Source of the DNA: CAZYWA01 sp964650975 [NCBI: uncultured bacterium]
GTDB taxonomy: Bacteria; JADJOY01
Direction of reading: 5' to 3'
DNA: 12,628 nucleotides
Assembly: GCA_964650975.1 (NCBI GenBank)
Contig: CAZYWA010000203.1
Span: 1-12,628, forward strand
How positions within the stretch are numbered: the first letter of the stretch is position 1; each line of letters begins with the position of its first letter. Below, one piece after another: positions 1 to 8,067 of this stretch. The notes beneath the pieces are model-generated. The model made no database searches and was not told the DNA's origin. It saw nothing but the letters and a program-made list of their open reading frames with translations. Position numbers and translations under genes: made by a program.

Positions 1-695
1 CTCAGGAACTCGACGGCTTCGTCGAGCGATTGGGCGCCCCCCATCGTGACCGGTAGGCGCAGCTCGCCGATCTCGATCGCGTGGAAGCCAGCCGCGCCGA
101 GGATCCGCTCGACCCGCGCCCGATCGGCGAACGCGAACGGACCCGGCGCGTCGGGAGCAGGCGGCACCGGCAGCTCGACGTGCGCGGCGATCGCCATCAT
201 CGGCACCGCGAACCACGGGTTGAGCTTGGGCTCCCGCCAGCACACGAACGCGACGCGCCCCTTCGGGACCAGCGCACGCGCGACGTTGGTGAAGGCTCGG
301 ACCGGATCCTCGAAGAACATCACGCCGAAGCGGGACTGAGCGGCATCGAACGGCTCTCCCGGAAAGGGCTGCGCTTCGGCGTCGGCGACCTCGAAGCGCA
401 GCTGCTCGACGCGCCGGCCGCGCTCTGCGGCGCGGGCCAGCATGGGCTTCGACAGGTCGACTCCCACCACCCTTCCCTTCGCGCCCACACGCTCGGCCGC
501 GGTCAGGCTGGTCGCTCCGCAGCCGCAACCGACGTCGAGGACACGCTCCCCGGGGCGGAGCGCCAGACGGTCGAGCAGCGCCTGCCGGAAGGGCTCGAGC
601 ATCCGATCCAGCTTGGCTTCGTGCTCGACCCACCGGGGGCCGGACTCTTCGTTCCAGAGCCGGATCTGCTCGCGCTTGGCTTCGCTGACTTCCAT
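1..695 (-). CDS. Class I SAM-dependent methyltransferase (3' end beyond the window)
   Basis: This leftward gene is cut by the window edge, leaving about 231 residues. The Rossmann-fold methyltransferase signature is clear: motif I VLDVGCGCG at residues 52-60, the acidic end of strand 2 in VVGVD (Asp80) that would hold the SAM ribose, and a later stretch SRFGVMFFEDP followed by FVCWREP, typical of UbiE/Methyltransf_11-type enzymes acting on small molecules. The substrate cannot be told. The chosen ATG at 695 has an AGGG-type Shine-Dalgarno about 9 bases upstream. An in-frame ATG at 716 and a GTG at 713 are alternatives that would add 7 or 6 residues. It is divergent from mutA, sharing the 696-930 spacer. 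The family is usually about 260-280 residues, so perhaps 30-50 residues are missing. Family assignment is firm; specific function is unknown. Confidence 0.88.
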   Translation of the reverse strand, partial: MEVSEAKREQIRLWNEESGPRWVEHEAKLDRMLEPFRQALLDRLALRPGERVLDVGCGCGATSLTAAERVGAKGRVVGVDLSKPMLARAAERGRRVEQLRFEVADAEAQPFPGEPFDAAQSRFGVMFFEDPVRAFTNVARALVPKGRVAFVCWREPKLNPWFAVPMMAIAAHVELPVPPAPDAPGPFAFADRARVERILGAAGFHAIEIGELRLPVTMGGAQSLDEAVEFL

Positions 696-824
696 TCGGC
701 GGTCCCTCGTCACCATCGCGACCGGTCATCCGGTCCAGAGCAGGCGCAGCGTACCGCTCGGCGGCGGCTCCCGAGAATCTGCCGAGCCTCGACGCCCGAA
801 AGCGCGGCGCGCGGTCGCGCGGCG

Positions 825-854
825 TTGAACCCCGTGTGCTCCGCCTGCTAGTTT
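825..854 (+). promoter_or_regulatory. Candidate sigma70-type promoter for the mutA operon
   Basis: The divergent spacer between the methyltransferase and mutA (696-930) contains TTGAAC (825-830) and TAGTTT (849-854), separated by 18 bases. This fits a weak -35/-10 pair that would start transcription near 861, about 70 bases before the preferred mutA start. It matches consensus at only 4 and 3 of 6 positions and was found by eye, so it is a suggestion only. Confidence 0.25.
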
Positions 855-914
855 CGCGACACGGCGCGTTATGAGGTTCGGGGGCGAGCCTCGGGCGCGC
901 CCGTCCCTCGCCGC

Positions 915-921
915 GGAGGAG
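915..921 (+). promoter_or_regulatory. Strong Shine-Dalgarno deciding the mutA start
   Basis: GGAGGAG lies 9 bases upstream of a GTG at 931. It is the best ribosome binding site in the 5' region of mutA, and favours GTG 931 over the in-frame ATG at 871 and the in-frame GTG at 994. Confidence 0.6.
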
Positions 922-930
922 CTGCACCCC

Positions 931-3135
931 GTGAGCGCATCGCGCACCGGCGCTCCGGCGCCAACGATCGAAGTCCCTGGGGAACACCCAGCCGTGACGA
1001 ACGACTCGCCGCTCTTCGCCGAGTTCCGCGCCACGCCGTATGCCGAGTGGCTCGAGGCCGCGCGCGACGAGCTGGGCGGGGTTCCGCTCGACCAGAAGCT
1101 CGGGACGCGAACGCTCGACGGCTTGCCCGTCGAGCCCATCTACACCCGCGCGCTCGAGGCCGGGCTCCCGCACCTCGGCACGGCACCCGGCGAGCTCCCG
1201 TTCGTGCGCGGGGTTACGCCTCTCAGTGCCAGCGAGGTTCCGTGGCAGGTGCGCGTGGACGTGGCGCACGGCTCGCCGACCGCCGCGGGTGCACAGGCCA
1301 GTCAGGAAGTGGATCGCGGTGCGACCGAGCTCGCGCTGACCGTCGACCGGGCGACCGGCGCCGGCCTCGACCCCGTCGACCCGCGCAGCCTCGGCCGTGT
1401 GGGCGCGGAAGGCGTGTCGCTCACCACGGCCGGCGATCACCGGCTGCTCCTCAAGCTCGCCGGCCGAGCGAAACCGCACTGGGCGATCGATCCAGGCGGC
1501 GCGCCGCTCGCCGTCGCCGCGCAGGCGATCGTCGCGCACCGGGACGTTGCCACCGGAGAAGAGGCGCCACGGTTCGAGTCGTGCGCCGATCCGCTCGGCA
1601 TGCTCGCGCGAACCGGCGGGCTTCCGGTGGCGCTGACCGCGATCTACGACGAGCTCGCGGCACTCGTGCATTGGTCCGCGAGTCTCGAGCTCACGTCGCC
1701 GTGGATCGCGGCGAGCAGCGCGCCCTACCACGACGCGGGTGCTCAGGTGGGCGAGGAGTTGGGCTTCACGCTCGCGGCGGGAGCCGAATACCTAAGGGCT
1801 CTGGTCGATCGGGGCGTTCCGGCCGCCCAGGCTGCGCGGGCCATCGGCTTCCAGCTCGAGGTCGGCACCCGGGCCTTCCTGGAGATCGCGAAGCTGCGCG
1901 CCGCGCGGCTCGGCTGGACGCAGATCCTCACGGCCTATGGCTGCGCCGGCGCGGCGGCCGCCACCCGGGTCCACGCCAGCACCTCGCGCTGGACCGAGAC
2001 TCGCTTCGATCCGTGGGTCAACATCGTTCGTGCCACCGTCGAGGCCTTCGCCGGCGTCGTCGGGGGAGCGACCAGCGTCTCGGTCCGCCCGTTCGACGAA
2101 GCCGCGCGCCACTCCGACCGGCACTCGCTCCGGCTCGCCCGCAACACCCATGCGCTGCTGCGAGACGAGGGGCACGTCGGCGTGGTCGCGGATCCGGCGG
2201 GCGGCGCTTATTTCGTCGAGGCGCTGACCGATCAGGTCGCGCGCCGTGCATGGGCCGTCTTCCAGCAGATCGAGGCGGAGGGCGGGCTCGCGGCTGCCTT
2301 GCGGTCCGGCGCGGCTCAGCACTTGGCGTTGGCGAGCCCCACGCAGCGCATCGATGCGGTAGCACGCAGGCACGAGCCGTTCGTGGGCGTGTCGCGCTTT
2401 CCCAATCTCGGCGAAACGGCGCTGGCCGAGTCGACGCCCGGCGCCGACCCCGCCGTGCTTCGTGAGCGCCGCATCGAGGACGTTCGCCGTACGCGCCTGG
2501 ATGTCGACGCCGAGGCTCTGGTCGCGGCGCTCTCCAAGCTCGCCGGCGAGCGTCGCCCCGTCGAGCAGGTCGAAGCGGCGATCGCGGCCGCGAGCGCGGG
2601 CGCCACGGTGGGAGAGATCTGCGCCGCGCTCGGCTCCGGCCGGTTGCCGGAGCCGCCGGTCGAGAAGCTCGAAGTCCGCCGCGGTGCCCGGCCGTTCGAG
2701 CGACTGCGACAGGCCGCGGAAGCGTGGCTCGAGAAGACCGGCGCGCGCCCGGCGGTGCTGCTCGCTTCTCTGGGCTCGGGAAAGCGCTCGGAAGCGAAAG
2801 TGGCTTTTGTCCGAGAGGCACTCGAAACAGTGGGAATCGTGGGTCTGGCGGAGACCGGCCTCACGACCGCTGGCGCAATCGCTGACGCCCGCGCTGCGAA
2901 GCACGCGCAAGGCATCGGTATCGTGCCCGCCGACGAGACGAGCCCCGAGGCGCTCGCCTCGCTCGTCGAGGAGCTGCGCCGGATCGCACCCGATGCGCCC
3001 CCGTTCCTGGTGGGCACGGTGAAGATCTCGGCGACCAAGACCGACCCACTCGCCGCGCTGCCCAAGCTCGCGAGTGGCACGGACTTGGTGGCTGCGCTCG
3101 AGAAAGTGGCCCGCGACCTCGGGGTGCTCTCATGA
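931..3135 (+). CDS. mutA: Methylmalonyl-CoA mutase small subunit (MutA)
   Basis: This is the non-catalytic partner of the heterodimeric adenosylcobalamin-dependent methylmalonyl-CoA mutase (propionate, branched-chain amino acid and odd-chain fatty acid metabolism; cytosolic). The predicted product is 734 residues. Roughly residues 35-540 form the mutase TIM-barrel homologous to MutB, including a [10 protein letters not shown] stretch that parallels [10 protein letters not shown] in MutB. The C-terminal part from about residue 605 resembles the B12-binding fold, but where MutB has the DGHDRG cobalt-ligand motif this protein reads SGKRSEA (residues 616 on), so there is no cobalt-binding His. 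That loss is typical of small subunits. I chose GTG 931 for its strong Shine-Dalgarno; GTG 994 would give 713 residues and start right before conserved sequence. The stop overlaps the mutB start as ATGA, implying translational coupling. Confidence 0.95.
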   Translation: MSASRTGAPAPTIEVPGEHPAVTNDSPLFAEFRATPYAEWLEAARDELGGVPLDQKLGTRTLDGLPVEPIYTRALEAGLPHLGTAPGELPFVRGVTPLSASEVPWQVRVDVAHGSPTAAGAQASQEVDRGATELALTVDRATGAGLDPVDPRSLGRVGAEGVSLTTAGDHRLLLKLAGRAKPHWAIDPGGAPLAVAAQAIVAHRDVATGEEAPRFESCADPLGMLARTGGLPVALTAIYDELAALVHWSASLELTSPWIAASSAPYHDAGAQVGEELGFTLAAGAEYLRALVDRGVPAAQAARAIGFQLEVGTRAFLEIAKLRAARLGWTQILTAYGCAGAAAATRVHASTSRWTETRFDPWVNIVRATVEAFAGVVGGATSVSVRPFDEAARHSDRHSLRLARNTHALLRDEGHVGVVADPAGGAYFVEALTDQVARRAWAVFQQIEAEGGLAAALRSGAAQHLALASPTQRIDAVARRHEPFVGVSRFPNLGETALAESTPGADPAVLRERRIEDVRRTRLDVDAEALVAALSKLAGERRPVEQVEAAIAAASAGATVGEICAALGSGRLPEPPVEKLEVRRGARPFERLRQAAEAWLEKTGARPAVLLASLGSGKRSEAKVAFVREALETVGIVGLAETGLTTAGAIADARAAKHAQGIGIVPADETSPEALASLVEELRRIAPDAPPFLVGTVKISATKTDPLAALPKLASGTDLVAALEKVARDLGVLS

Positions 3136-5285
3136 CGCGCCATCCGGACTTCACCAAGATCGCCTACGGAGGTTTCCCCCGCGCTGGAGGCCATCCCGCG
3201 GAGGCCGGCATCGCGTGGCGCGCGCCCGAGGACATCGCGATCAAGCGCTTCTACACCGAAGCCGATCGCGCCGGGCTCGAGCACCTCGATTTCCTGTCGG
3301 GCCTGCCACCCTTCCTGCGCGGTCCGTACGCGACCATGTACCTGGAGCGTCCCTGGACGGTTCGACAGTACGCGGGATTCTCGACCGCCGAGGAATCGAA
3401 CGCGTTCTACCGCCGCAACCTGGCCGCCGGTCAGAAGGGCTTGTCGGTGGCGTTCGATCTGCCCACCCACCGCGGCTACGACTCGGACCACCCGCGGGTG
3501 ATCGGCGACGTCGGCAAGGCGGGCGTCGCGATCGACTCGGTCCTCGACATGAAGATCCTGTTCGACCAGATCCCGCTCGCCGACATGTCGGTGTCGATGA
3601 CCATGAACGGCGCGGTGATCCCGATCCTCGCGAGCTTCATCGTCACGGCGGAGGAGCAAGGCGTTCCACCCGAGAAGCTCGCGGGCACGATCCAGAACGA
3701 CATCCTGAAAGAGTTCATGGTCCGCAACACCTACATCTATCCGCCCGAGCCCTCGATGCGGATCGTCGCGGACATCTTCTCCTACACCGCGAAGCGGATG
3801 CCGAAGTTCAACTCGATCTCGATCTCCGGCTACCACATGCAAGAGGCTGGAGCGTCGGCGGATCTGGAGCTGGCCTACACCCTCGCCGACGGCCTCGAGT
3901 ACCTGCGCACCGGCATCGCCGCCGGGCTGGCCGTGGACGATTTCGCCCCGCGGCTCTCGTTCTTCTGGGCGATCGGCATGAGCTTCTTCATGGAAGTGGC
4001 GAAGATGCGCGCCGCCCGGATGCTGTGGGCCAAGCTGGTGCGCCGCTTCGAGCCCAAGAACCCGCGCAGCTTGAGCCTGCGCACCCACTGTCAGACGAGC
4101 GGCTGGAGCCTCACCGAGCAGGATCCGTACAACAACGTGGTGCGCACCACGCTCGAAGCGATGGCGGCGGCGCTCGGCCACACCCAGTCGCTGCACACCA
4201 ACGCGCTCGACGAGGCGATCGCGCTGCCCACGGATTTCTCGGCGCGGATCGCGCGCAACACGCAGCTGGTGCTGCAGCAAGAGACCGACTTCACGCAAAC
4301 CGTCGACCCCTGGGGCGGCAGCTATTACGTGGAGCGCCTCACCCACGATCTCGCGCACCGCGCGTGGCAGCTCATCGAGGAAGTCGAGAAGCTGGGCGGC
4401 ATGGCGAAGGCCATCGAGGAAGGCCTGCCCAAGGCGCGGATCGAGGAAGCGGCGGCGCGGAAGCAGGCGCGGATCGACGCCGGCCTCGACGTGATCGTGG
4501 GCGTCAACCGCTATCGCTCGGACGACGCCGTGCCGCTCGAGATCCTCGACGTCGACAACACCGCGGTGCGGGAAGCGCAGATCGCACGCCTCGGGAAGCT
4601 CAAGTCGGAGCGCGATTCCCGGCGCGTCGAGGCGACGCTTGGAGCCCTCACCGAGTCCGCCAGCTCGGGGCGCGGCAACCTGCTCGAGCTGGCGGTCGAC
4701 GCGGCCCGGGCGCGCGCCACCGTCGGGGAGATCACGTCCGCCATGGAGAAGGTCTTCGGCCGCCACGAAGCCACGATGCGGGTGATTTCCGGCGTCTACC
4801 GCGCCGAGGCCCAGGGCACCGACGGTTTCGACCGGGTGCGAGCGCGAGCGGGACAGTTCGAGCGCGACCACGGCCGCCGGCCCCGCATCCTGGTCGCGAA
4901 GATGGGCCAGGACGGCCACGATCGCGGCCAGAAGGTGATCGCAACCGCATTCGCCGATCTGGGCTTCGACGTCGATCTCGGCCCGCTCTTCCAGACGCCC
5001 GAGGAGACCGCGCGTCAGGCGATCGAGAGCGACGTCCACCTGGTGGGTGTCAGCTCCCAGGCCGGCGGCCATCGGACGCTCGTGCCCACGCTCATCTCCG
5101 AGCTGGCGCGCCTGGGCCGTTCCGACATCGGCGTGGTGGTGGGCGGCGTCATCCCGAGCAAGGACTACGCGGGTCTCAAAGCGGCCGGGGTGATCGCCGT
5201 CTTCGGGCCCGGTACGGCGATTCCCGGCGCGGCGGAGGCGTTGCTCGAGCAGGTCGAGCGGCGGCTCTCGAACGGCGTGGGATGA
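3132..5285 (+). CDS. mutB: Methylmalonyl-CoA mutase large (catalytic) subunit (MutB)
   Basis: This 717-residue catalytic subunit interconverts (R)-methylmalonyl-CoA and succinyl-CoA through a B12 radical mechanism. The TIM barrel covers about residues 20-540. The B12-binding domain (about 583-710) has the base-off/His-on motif DGHDRG at 594-599, with His596 as the cobalt ligand. Specificity residues are readable: Tyr80 in RQYAGF and Arg198 in FMVRNTY match the Tyr/Arg pair of methylmalonyl-CoA mutase (Tyr89/Arg207 in the Propionibacterium enzyme, a constant offset of 9). Isobutyryl-CoA mutase has Phe and Gln at these places. The catalytic His aligns at His235 in SGYHMQEAG, same offset. The start overlaps mutA (ATGA) and the stop overlaps meaB (ATGA). 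An oddity is Gln643 in SSQAGGH, where the S-x-L motif often has Leu. Confidence 0.97.
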   Translation: MTRHPDFTKIAYGGFPRAGGHPAEAGIAWRAPEDIAIKRFYTEADRAGLEHLDFLSGLPPFLRGPYATMYLERPWTVRQYAGFSTAEESNAFYRRNLAAGQKGLSVAFDLPTHRGYDSDHPRVIGDVGKAGVAIDSVLDMKILFDQIPLADMSVSMTMNGAVIPILASFIVTAEEQGVPPEKLAGTIQNDILKEFMVRNTYIYPPEPSMRIVADIFSYTAKRMPKFNSISISGYHMQEAGASADLELAYTLADGLEYLRTGIAAGLAVDDFAPRLSFFWAIGMSFFMEVAKMRAARMLWAKLVRRFEPKNPRSLSLRTHCQTSGWSLTEQDPYNNVVRTTLEAMAAALGHTQSLHTNALDEAIALPTDFSARIARNTQLVLQQETDFTQTVDPWGGSYYVERLTHDLAHRAWQLIEEVEKLGGMAKAIEEGLPKARIEEAAARKQARIDAGLDVIVGVNRYRSDDAVPLEILDVDNTAVREAQIARLGKLKSERDSRRVEATLGALTESASSGRGNLLELAVDAARARATVGEITSAMEKVFGRHEATMRVISGVYRAEAQGTDGFDRVRARAGQFERDHGRRPRILVAKMGQDGHDRGQKVIATAFADLGFDVDLGPLFQTPEETARQAIESDVHLVGVSSQAGGHRTLVPTLISELARLGRSDIGVVVGGVIPSKDYAGLKAAGVIAVFGPGTAIPGAAEALLEQVERRLSNGVG

Positions 5286-6289
5286 ACGAGGCGAGCCCGC
5301 CGGTCAAGCGCGGGCTCAGCGCCGCGGAGTATGCGGAGGGAGTGATCGCCGGCGACCGCGTGGTGCTGGCGCGGGCGATCACGCTGGTCGAGAGCACGTC
5401 GGTCGCGCACGCGCCGCTCGCGCATCAGCTGCTCGAGCGGCTGGCGCCGCACACGGGCGGCTCGCACCGCATCGGCATCACCGGGCCGCCCGGCGTCGGC
5501 AAGAGCACGCTCATCGACACGCTGGGCACGCTGCTCACCGGCCGCGGTCACGAAGTGGCGGTGCTCGCCGTCGACCCGACCAGCGCGCGCACCGGCGGCA
5601 GCCTGCTCGGCGACAAGACCCGCATGCACCGGCTCGCCGTCGATCCGCACGCCTTCATCCGGCCGTCGCCCACCGCGGGCACGCTGGGGGGAGTCACGCG
5701 CAAGACCCGCGAGAGCATCCTCGTGTGCGAGGCGGCCGGCTTCGACGTGGTGATGGTCGAGACCGTGGGTGTCGGCCAGTCGGAAACCGCGGTCCACTCG
5801 ATGGTGGATTGCTTCGTGGTGCTGCAGCTCCCTGGCGCCGGCGACGATCTGCAAGGCATCAAGAAAGGCATCATCGAGCTCGCCGACCTGATCGCCATCA
5901 CCAAGGCCGACGGCGACAACCGCGCGCGAGCCGAGCGTGCTCGCGTCGACTCGCAGCGCGCGCTCGAGCTCTTGGCGGCGGGCGAGGACGGCTGGAAGGT
6001 CCCGGTGCTGACGCTTTCCTCGAAGACCGGCGACGGCATCGAGCAGCTCTGGGAAACCGTCACGCGCCATCGCGAGACCGGCCACGCGTCGGGCGCCTTC
6101 GCCCGCCGGCGCAGCTCGCAGGCCCGCGACTGGATGCACGCGCTGCTCGACGAGCAGCTGCGCACTCGTTTCCTGGCGCGGCCCGGAGTCGCCGAGCAGC
6201 TCGCCGATCTGGAGCAGCGCGTGGTCCGCGGGGAGCTGGCGCCCGAGATCGCGGTCGAGCGGCTGTTGCGTGGCGGAAGCGAGCACTGA
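5282..6289 (+). CDS. meaB: MeaB/ArgK-type GTPase, methylmalonyl-CoA mutase chaperone
   Basis: This 335-residue G3E-type P-loop GTPase acts as the mutase's quality-control partner: in this family GTP hydrolysis gates delivery of adenosylcobalamin and helps eject inactivated cofactor. The sequence shows Walker A GPPGVGKS at 68-75, the [11 protein letters not shown]...LGDKTRM region at 98-115, ETVGVGQSE at 160-168 and the base-recognition TKAD at 207-210. The C-terminal helical extension (about 270-335) corresponds to the dimerisation region of MeaB proteins. Length matches the family. The start ATG overlaps the mutB stop, so it is in the mutase operon, which supports the MeaB role over the older ArgK/LAO transport kinase name. 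Confidence 0.95.
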   Translation: MNEASPPVKRGLSAAEYAEGVIAGDRVVLARAITLVESTSVAHAPLAHQLLERLAPHTGGSHRIGITGPPGVGKSTLIDTLGTLLTGRGHEVAVLAVDPTSARTGGSLLGDKTRMHRLAVDPHAFIRPSPTAGTLGGVTRKTRESILVCEAAGFDVVMVETVGVGQSETAVHSMVDCFVVLQLPGAGDDLQGIKKGIIELADLIAITKADGDNRARAERARVDSQRALELLAAGEDGWKVPVLTLSSKTGDGIEQLWETVTRHRETGHASGAFARRRSSQARDWMHALLDEQLRTRFLARPGVAEQLADLEQRVVRGELAPEIAVERLLRGGSEH

Positions 6290-6292
6290 GCC

Positions 6293-6895
6293 GTGTGGCA
6301 CTTGTCGCGACCGAGCCCCGAGACGGTCGCGACGTTTCTCGCGCATCAGCGGACGCTGCCGCAGTCGTACGCGGAAGTCGGGGCGTCGCTCGATGGGAGC
6401 CCCGCCGGCTACGACCTCGACCACAACCGCGTGCAGGTGGGAAGCGGCGAACGCGACTTCGTTGCCGCCTGCGCGGCGATCCGCGCGTGGCGGATGTTCC
6501 CGGCGCCGTCCACCGCGATCGAGCCGCGTGGCGTGCCGATCGAGAAAGATCAGTGCGTCGCGATGCTGGCGCACACCTTCGGCGTGTGGTGGCTCAACGC
6601 GTGCCGCATCGTGTACGTGCTCGACGAGCACGAGCCCCGGGACGGACGACAGCGCCGCTTCGGCTTCGCCTACGGCACCCTGCCCGGCCACGTCGAGCGC
6701 GGCGAGGAGCGCTTCAGCATCGAATGGCGGGCCGACGACTCGGTCTGGTACGACATCCGCGCCTTCTCGCGGCCCCGCTACTGGCCGGTCCGGCTCGGCT
6801 ACCCGATCGCGCGAGCGCTGCAACGGCGCTTCGTGCGCGATTCGAAGGCCGCGATGCAGCACGCGGTGCGCGAGCTCGGTCCGCGCCGCTCGTGA
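6293..6895 (+). CDS. DUF1990 / UPF0548 family protein
   Basis: The 200-residue product, starting at GTG, belongs to the DUF1990 (UPF0548) family by recognition of its layout: SYAEVG and GYDLDHNRVQVGSG near the N-terminus, then RIVYVLDE, FGFAYGTLPGHVERGEERF, and a C-terminal YDIRAFSRPRYWPVRLGYPI...LQRRFVRDS block. I know of no established biochemical activity for this family. No signal peptide or membrane segment is visible, so it is probably cytosolic. The GTG lies 3 bases after the meaB stop and the stop overlaps the next gene (GTGA), so it is embedded in the mutase operon and translationally coupled to the yndJ-like gene. Family assignment is fairly firm. Any role linked to methylmalonyl-CoA or B12 is only guilt by association. 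Confidence 0.85.
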   Translation: MWHLSRPSPETVATFLAHQRTLPQSYAEVGASLDGSPAGYDLDHNRVQVGSGERDFVAACAAIRAWRMFPAPSTAIEPRGVPIEKDQCVAMLAHTFGVWWLNACRIVYVLDEHEPRDGRQRRFGFAYGTLPGHVERGEERFSIEWRADDSVWYDIRAFSRPRYWPVRLGYPIARALQRRFVRDSKAAMQHAVRELGPRRS

Positions 6896-7821
6896 TCGGG
6901 CGTCGCGTGCGGCTCGTTCCACTCGTCGGCCTCGCGGTGTGGATCGGCATGGCCCTCATCGTGCGCCCGTCCTGGAACGACCTCGCGTGGCCGCGCCTGC
7001 TGCTGATGCTCGGACCGCTGGTGGTGGTGCCGCTCGGCCTCGACGTGGCGTCGCGGGCGTCGGGAGCGTCGCGAGTCGAGCGTGGGACCGACGCGACGCC
7101 GCCCGATCGGTCGCGCGCAGCGCTGCTCTTCGCGGCACTGGCGCTGGCCGGGGCGGAATGGATGCCACGCGGTGCGCTCGCTGGATTGCTCACCCTGCCC
7201 TGGCTTGCCGCGACCACCACGATCTCGGGCGCCGCAGTCGCACGTTGGATCGCGGCGGGCGCTCGCGGCACCGGCTGGAGCGAGCGCGCGCTTCTCGGCG
7301 GCCAGGCCTTCCTGGTGATCGGCGGCGCCTGGACGCTCGCCGACCGCCTCGGGCTCACGCCGATCGGCTTCGATCCGGTGATCGTGCTGCTCACCGCCGC
7401 GCACTTCCACTTCGCCGGCTTCGCGCTGCCGATCGTGACCGGGCTCGCGGCGCGCGAACGTCCGAGCACCCTCGCGGACCTCGCGTGCGCCGGCGTCGTG
7501 GCAGGCGTCCCCGCCGTCGCGATCGGCATCACGCTCACGCATCTCGGTGCGGCCCCGTGGCTCGAAGGTGTCGCGACCTGGCTCGTCGCGGGCGCCGCGC
7601 TCGCCAGCGCCTTCCTTCACGTGGCGCTGGCACGCGAGCCGAGTCGACCGACGGTGGTGCGCGCGTCGTGGACCGTCGCCGCCGCGTCACTCGCGACCGG
7701 AATGGCCCTCGCGGCCACCTATGGCTCCCGGACGTTCGGCACCCGCCTCGCCCTCGACATCCCCCACATGTGGGCGATCCACGGCACCCTCAACGCCGTC
7801 GGATTGGGCTCTTCGGCATGA
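6892..7821 (+). CDS. YndJ-like multi-pass membrane protein, probably frameshifted at the 3' end
   Basis: This is a hydrophobic protein of 309 residues as read, starting at the GTG in a GTGA overlap with the DUF1990 gene. Multiple membrane segments are visible (around residues 8-24, 32-52, 75-90, 95-118, 135-150, 161-185, 197-218, 226-246 and 258-276). The stretch TAAHFHFAGF at 168-177 and HMWAIHGTLNAVG at 292-304 are the blocks I associate with the YndJ family (Bacillus subtilis YndJ), whose function is unknown; some annotations call it a transporter. The reading frame stops abruptly after NAVGLGSSA, in the middle of what should be a last membrane helix. The lost continuation, LFGMIGWWVESR, is intact in the neighbouring frame up to a stop at 7872-7874. 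One extra C near 7809 would restore a 327-residue protein ending at 7874. Confidence 0.75.
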   Translation: MIGRRVRLVPLVGLAVWIGMALIVRPSWNDLAWPRLLLMLGPLVVVPLGLDVASRASGASRVERGTDATPPDRSRAALLFAALALAGAEWMPRGALAGLLTLPWLAATTTISGAAVARWIAAGARGTGWSERALLGGQAFLVIGGAWTLADRLGLTPIGFDPVIVLLTAAHFHFAGFALPIVTGLAARERPSTLADLACAGVVAGVPAVAIGITLTHLGAAPWLEGVATWLVAGAALASAFLHVALAREPSRPTVVRASWTVAAASLATGMALAATYGSRTFGTRLALDIPHMWAIHGTLNAVGLGSSA

Positions 7822-7874
7822 TCGGCTGGTGGGTCGAAAGCCGCGCTCCGGTCGCGCCGATCCCGCCCGGGTGA
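7798..7874 (+). other. Out-of-frame 3' remainder of the yndJ-like gene (putative -1 base frameshift)
   Basis: Read in the frame of the gene, GGA TTG GGC TCT TCG GCA TGA ends the protein. Adding one base after GGC (7807-7809) gives ...NAVGLG followed by LFGMIGWWVESRAPVAPIPPG and a TGA at 7872-7874. The restored stretch is hydrophobic, ends in a basic membrane-edge pattern, and continues the HGTLNAVG block naturally. This points to a one-base loss in a C run, either a sequencing or assembly error or a real mutation. Confidence 0.65.
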
Positions 7875-7910
7875 ACCACCCGAGGACTGCTGGCGGCTCG
7901 CTCGCCACTG

Positions 7911-7936
7911 CCGGCCGCGCGGAAGTGCGGCCCTCC
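7911..7936 (-). repeat. Degenerate REP-like palindrome, minus orientation
   Basis: Read on the minus strand from 7936, this is GGAGGG, CCGCA, loop CTTCCG, CGCGG, CCGG. It has the same layout as the better copies here (GGAGGG plus a 5-bp stem with a 6-base loop), but one stem pair is mismatched and the loop has drifted from GTCCCT. It faces away from the good copy at 7961 with 24 bases between them. Confidence 0.45.
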
Positions 7937-7960
7937 AACGCCAATCGAATGCCCGCCGTC

Positions 7961-7988
7961 GGAGGGCGGCGGTCCCTCGCCGCCGGCC
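7961..7988 (+). repeat. REP-like palindrome, plus orientation
   Basis: GGAGGG (7961-7966) is followed by a hairpin with stem CGGCG/CGCCG and loop GTCCCT (7972-7977), then CCGGCC. The head, loop and inner stem match the two copies at 12355-12431, while the two outer stem pairs differ in a compensating way. It lies in the 193-base spacer between the yndJ-like gene and the epimerase gene. The GAGGG of the head can also pair with the CCCTC of the loop, giving an alternative fold. Confidence 0.7.
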
Positions 7989-7994
7989 GTAGCG

Positions 7995-8023
7995 TTGACC
8001 CGGACCCGAACGCTGCCTTTCTC
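7995..8023 (+). promoter_or_regulatory. Weak candidate promoter for the epimerase gene
   Basis: TTGACC (7995-8000) is a good -35 box. The sequence 17 bases downstream (TTTCTC, 8018-8023) is a poor -10. It sits between the REP-like repeat and the ATG at 8068, in the place a promoter would be expected if the epimerase is not read through from the mutase operon. Confidence 0.2.
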
Positions 8024-8067
8024 ACCTTGATCCCCGACGCCCGGTACGCGCACATTCCCGCCCGCTC

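Noticed and set aside
697-910. Two further GTCCCTCG matches (near 702 and 903) that resemble the REP-like loop
   Set aside because: Neither has the GGAGGG head or a pairing stem around the loop; they are probably chance matches in GC-rich DNA.
2316-5072. A 918-codon open frame on the minus strand, opposite mutA and mutB
   Set aside because: It lies wholly antisense to two genes with clear domain matches. Its translation is His/Arg/Asp/Gly-rich without any recognisable fold, which is the usual artefact of GC-rich codon bias.
5165-6922. A 585-codon open frame on the minus strand, opposite meaB and the DUF1990 gene
   Set aside because: Same artefact: antisense to real genes, biased composition and no motif.
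6270-7874. A 534-codon plus-strand open frame overlapping the DUF1990 and yndJ-like genes
   Set aside because: The upstream part is an Arg/Ala/Ser-rich shadow. Only its last 20 or so codons (from about 7803) look real, as the displaced end of the yndJ-like gene.
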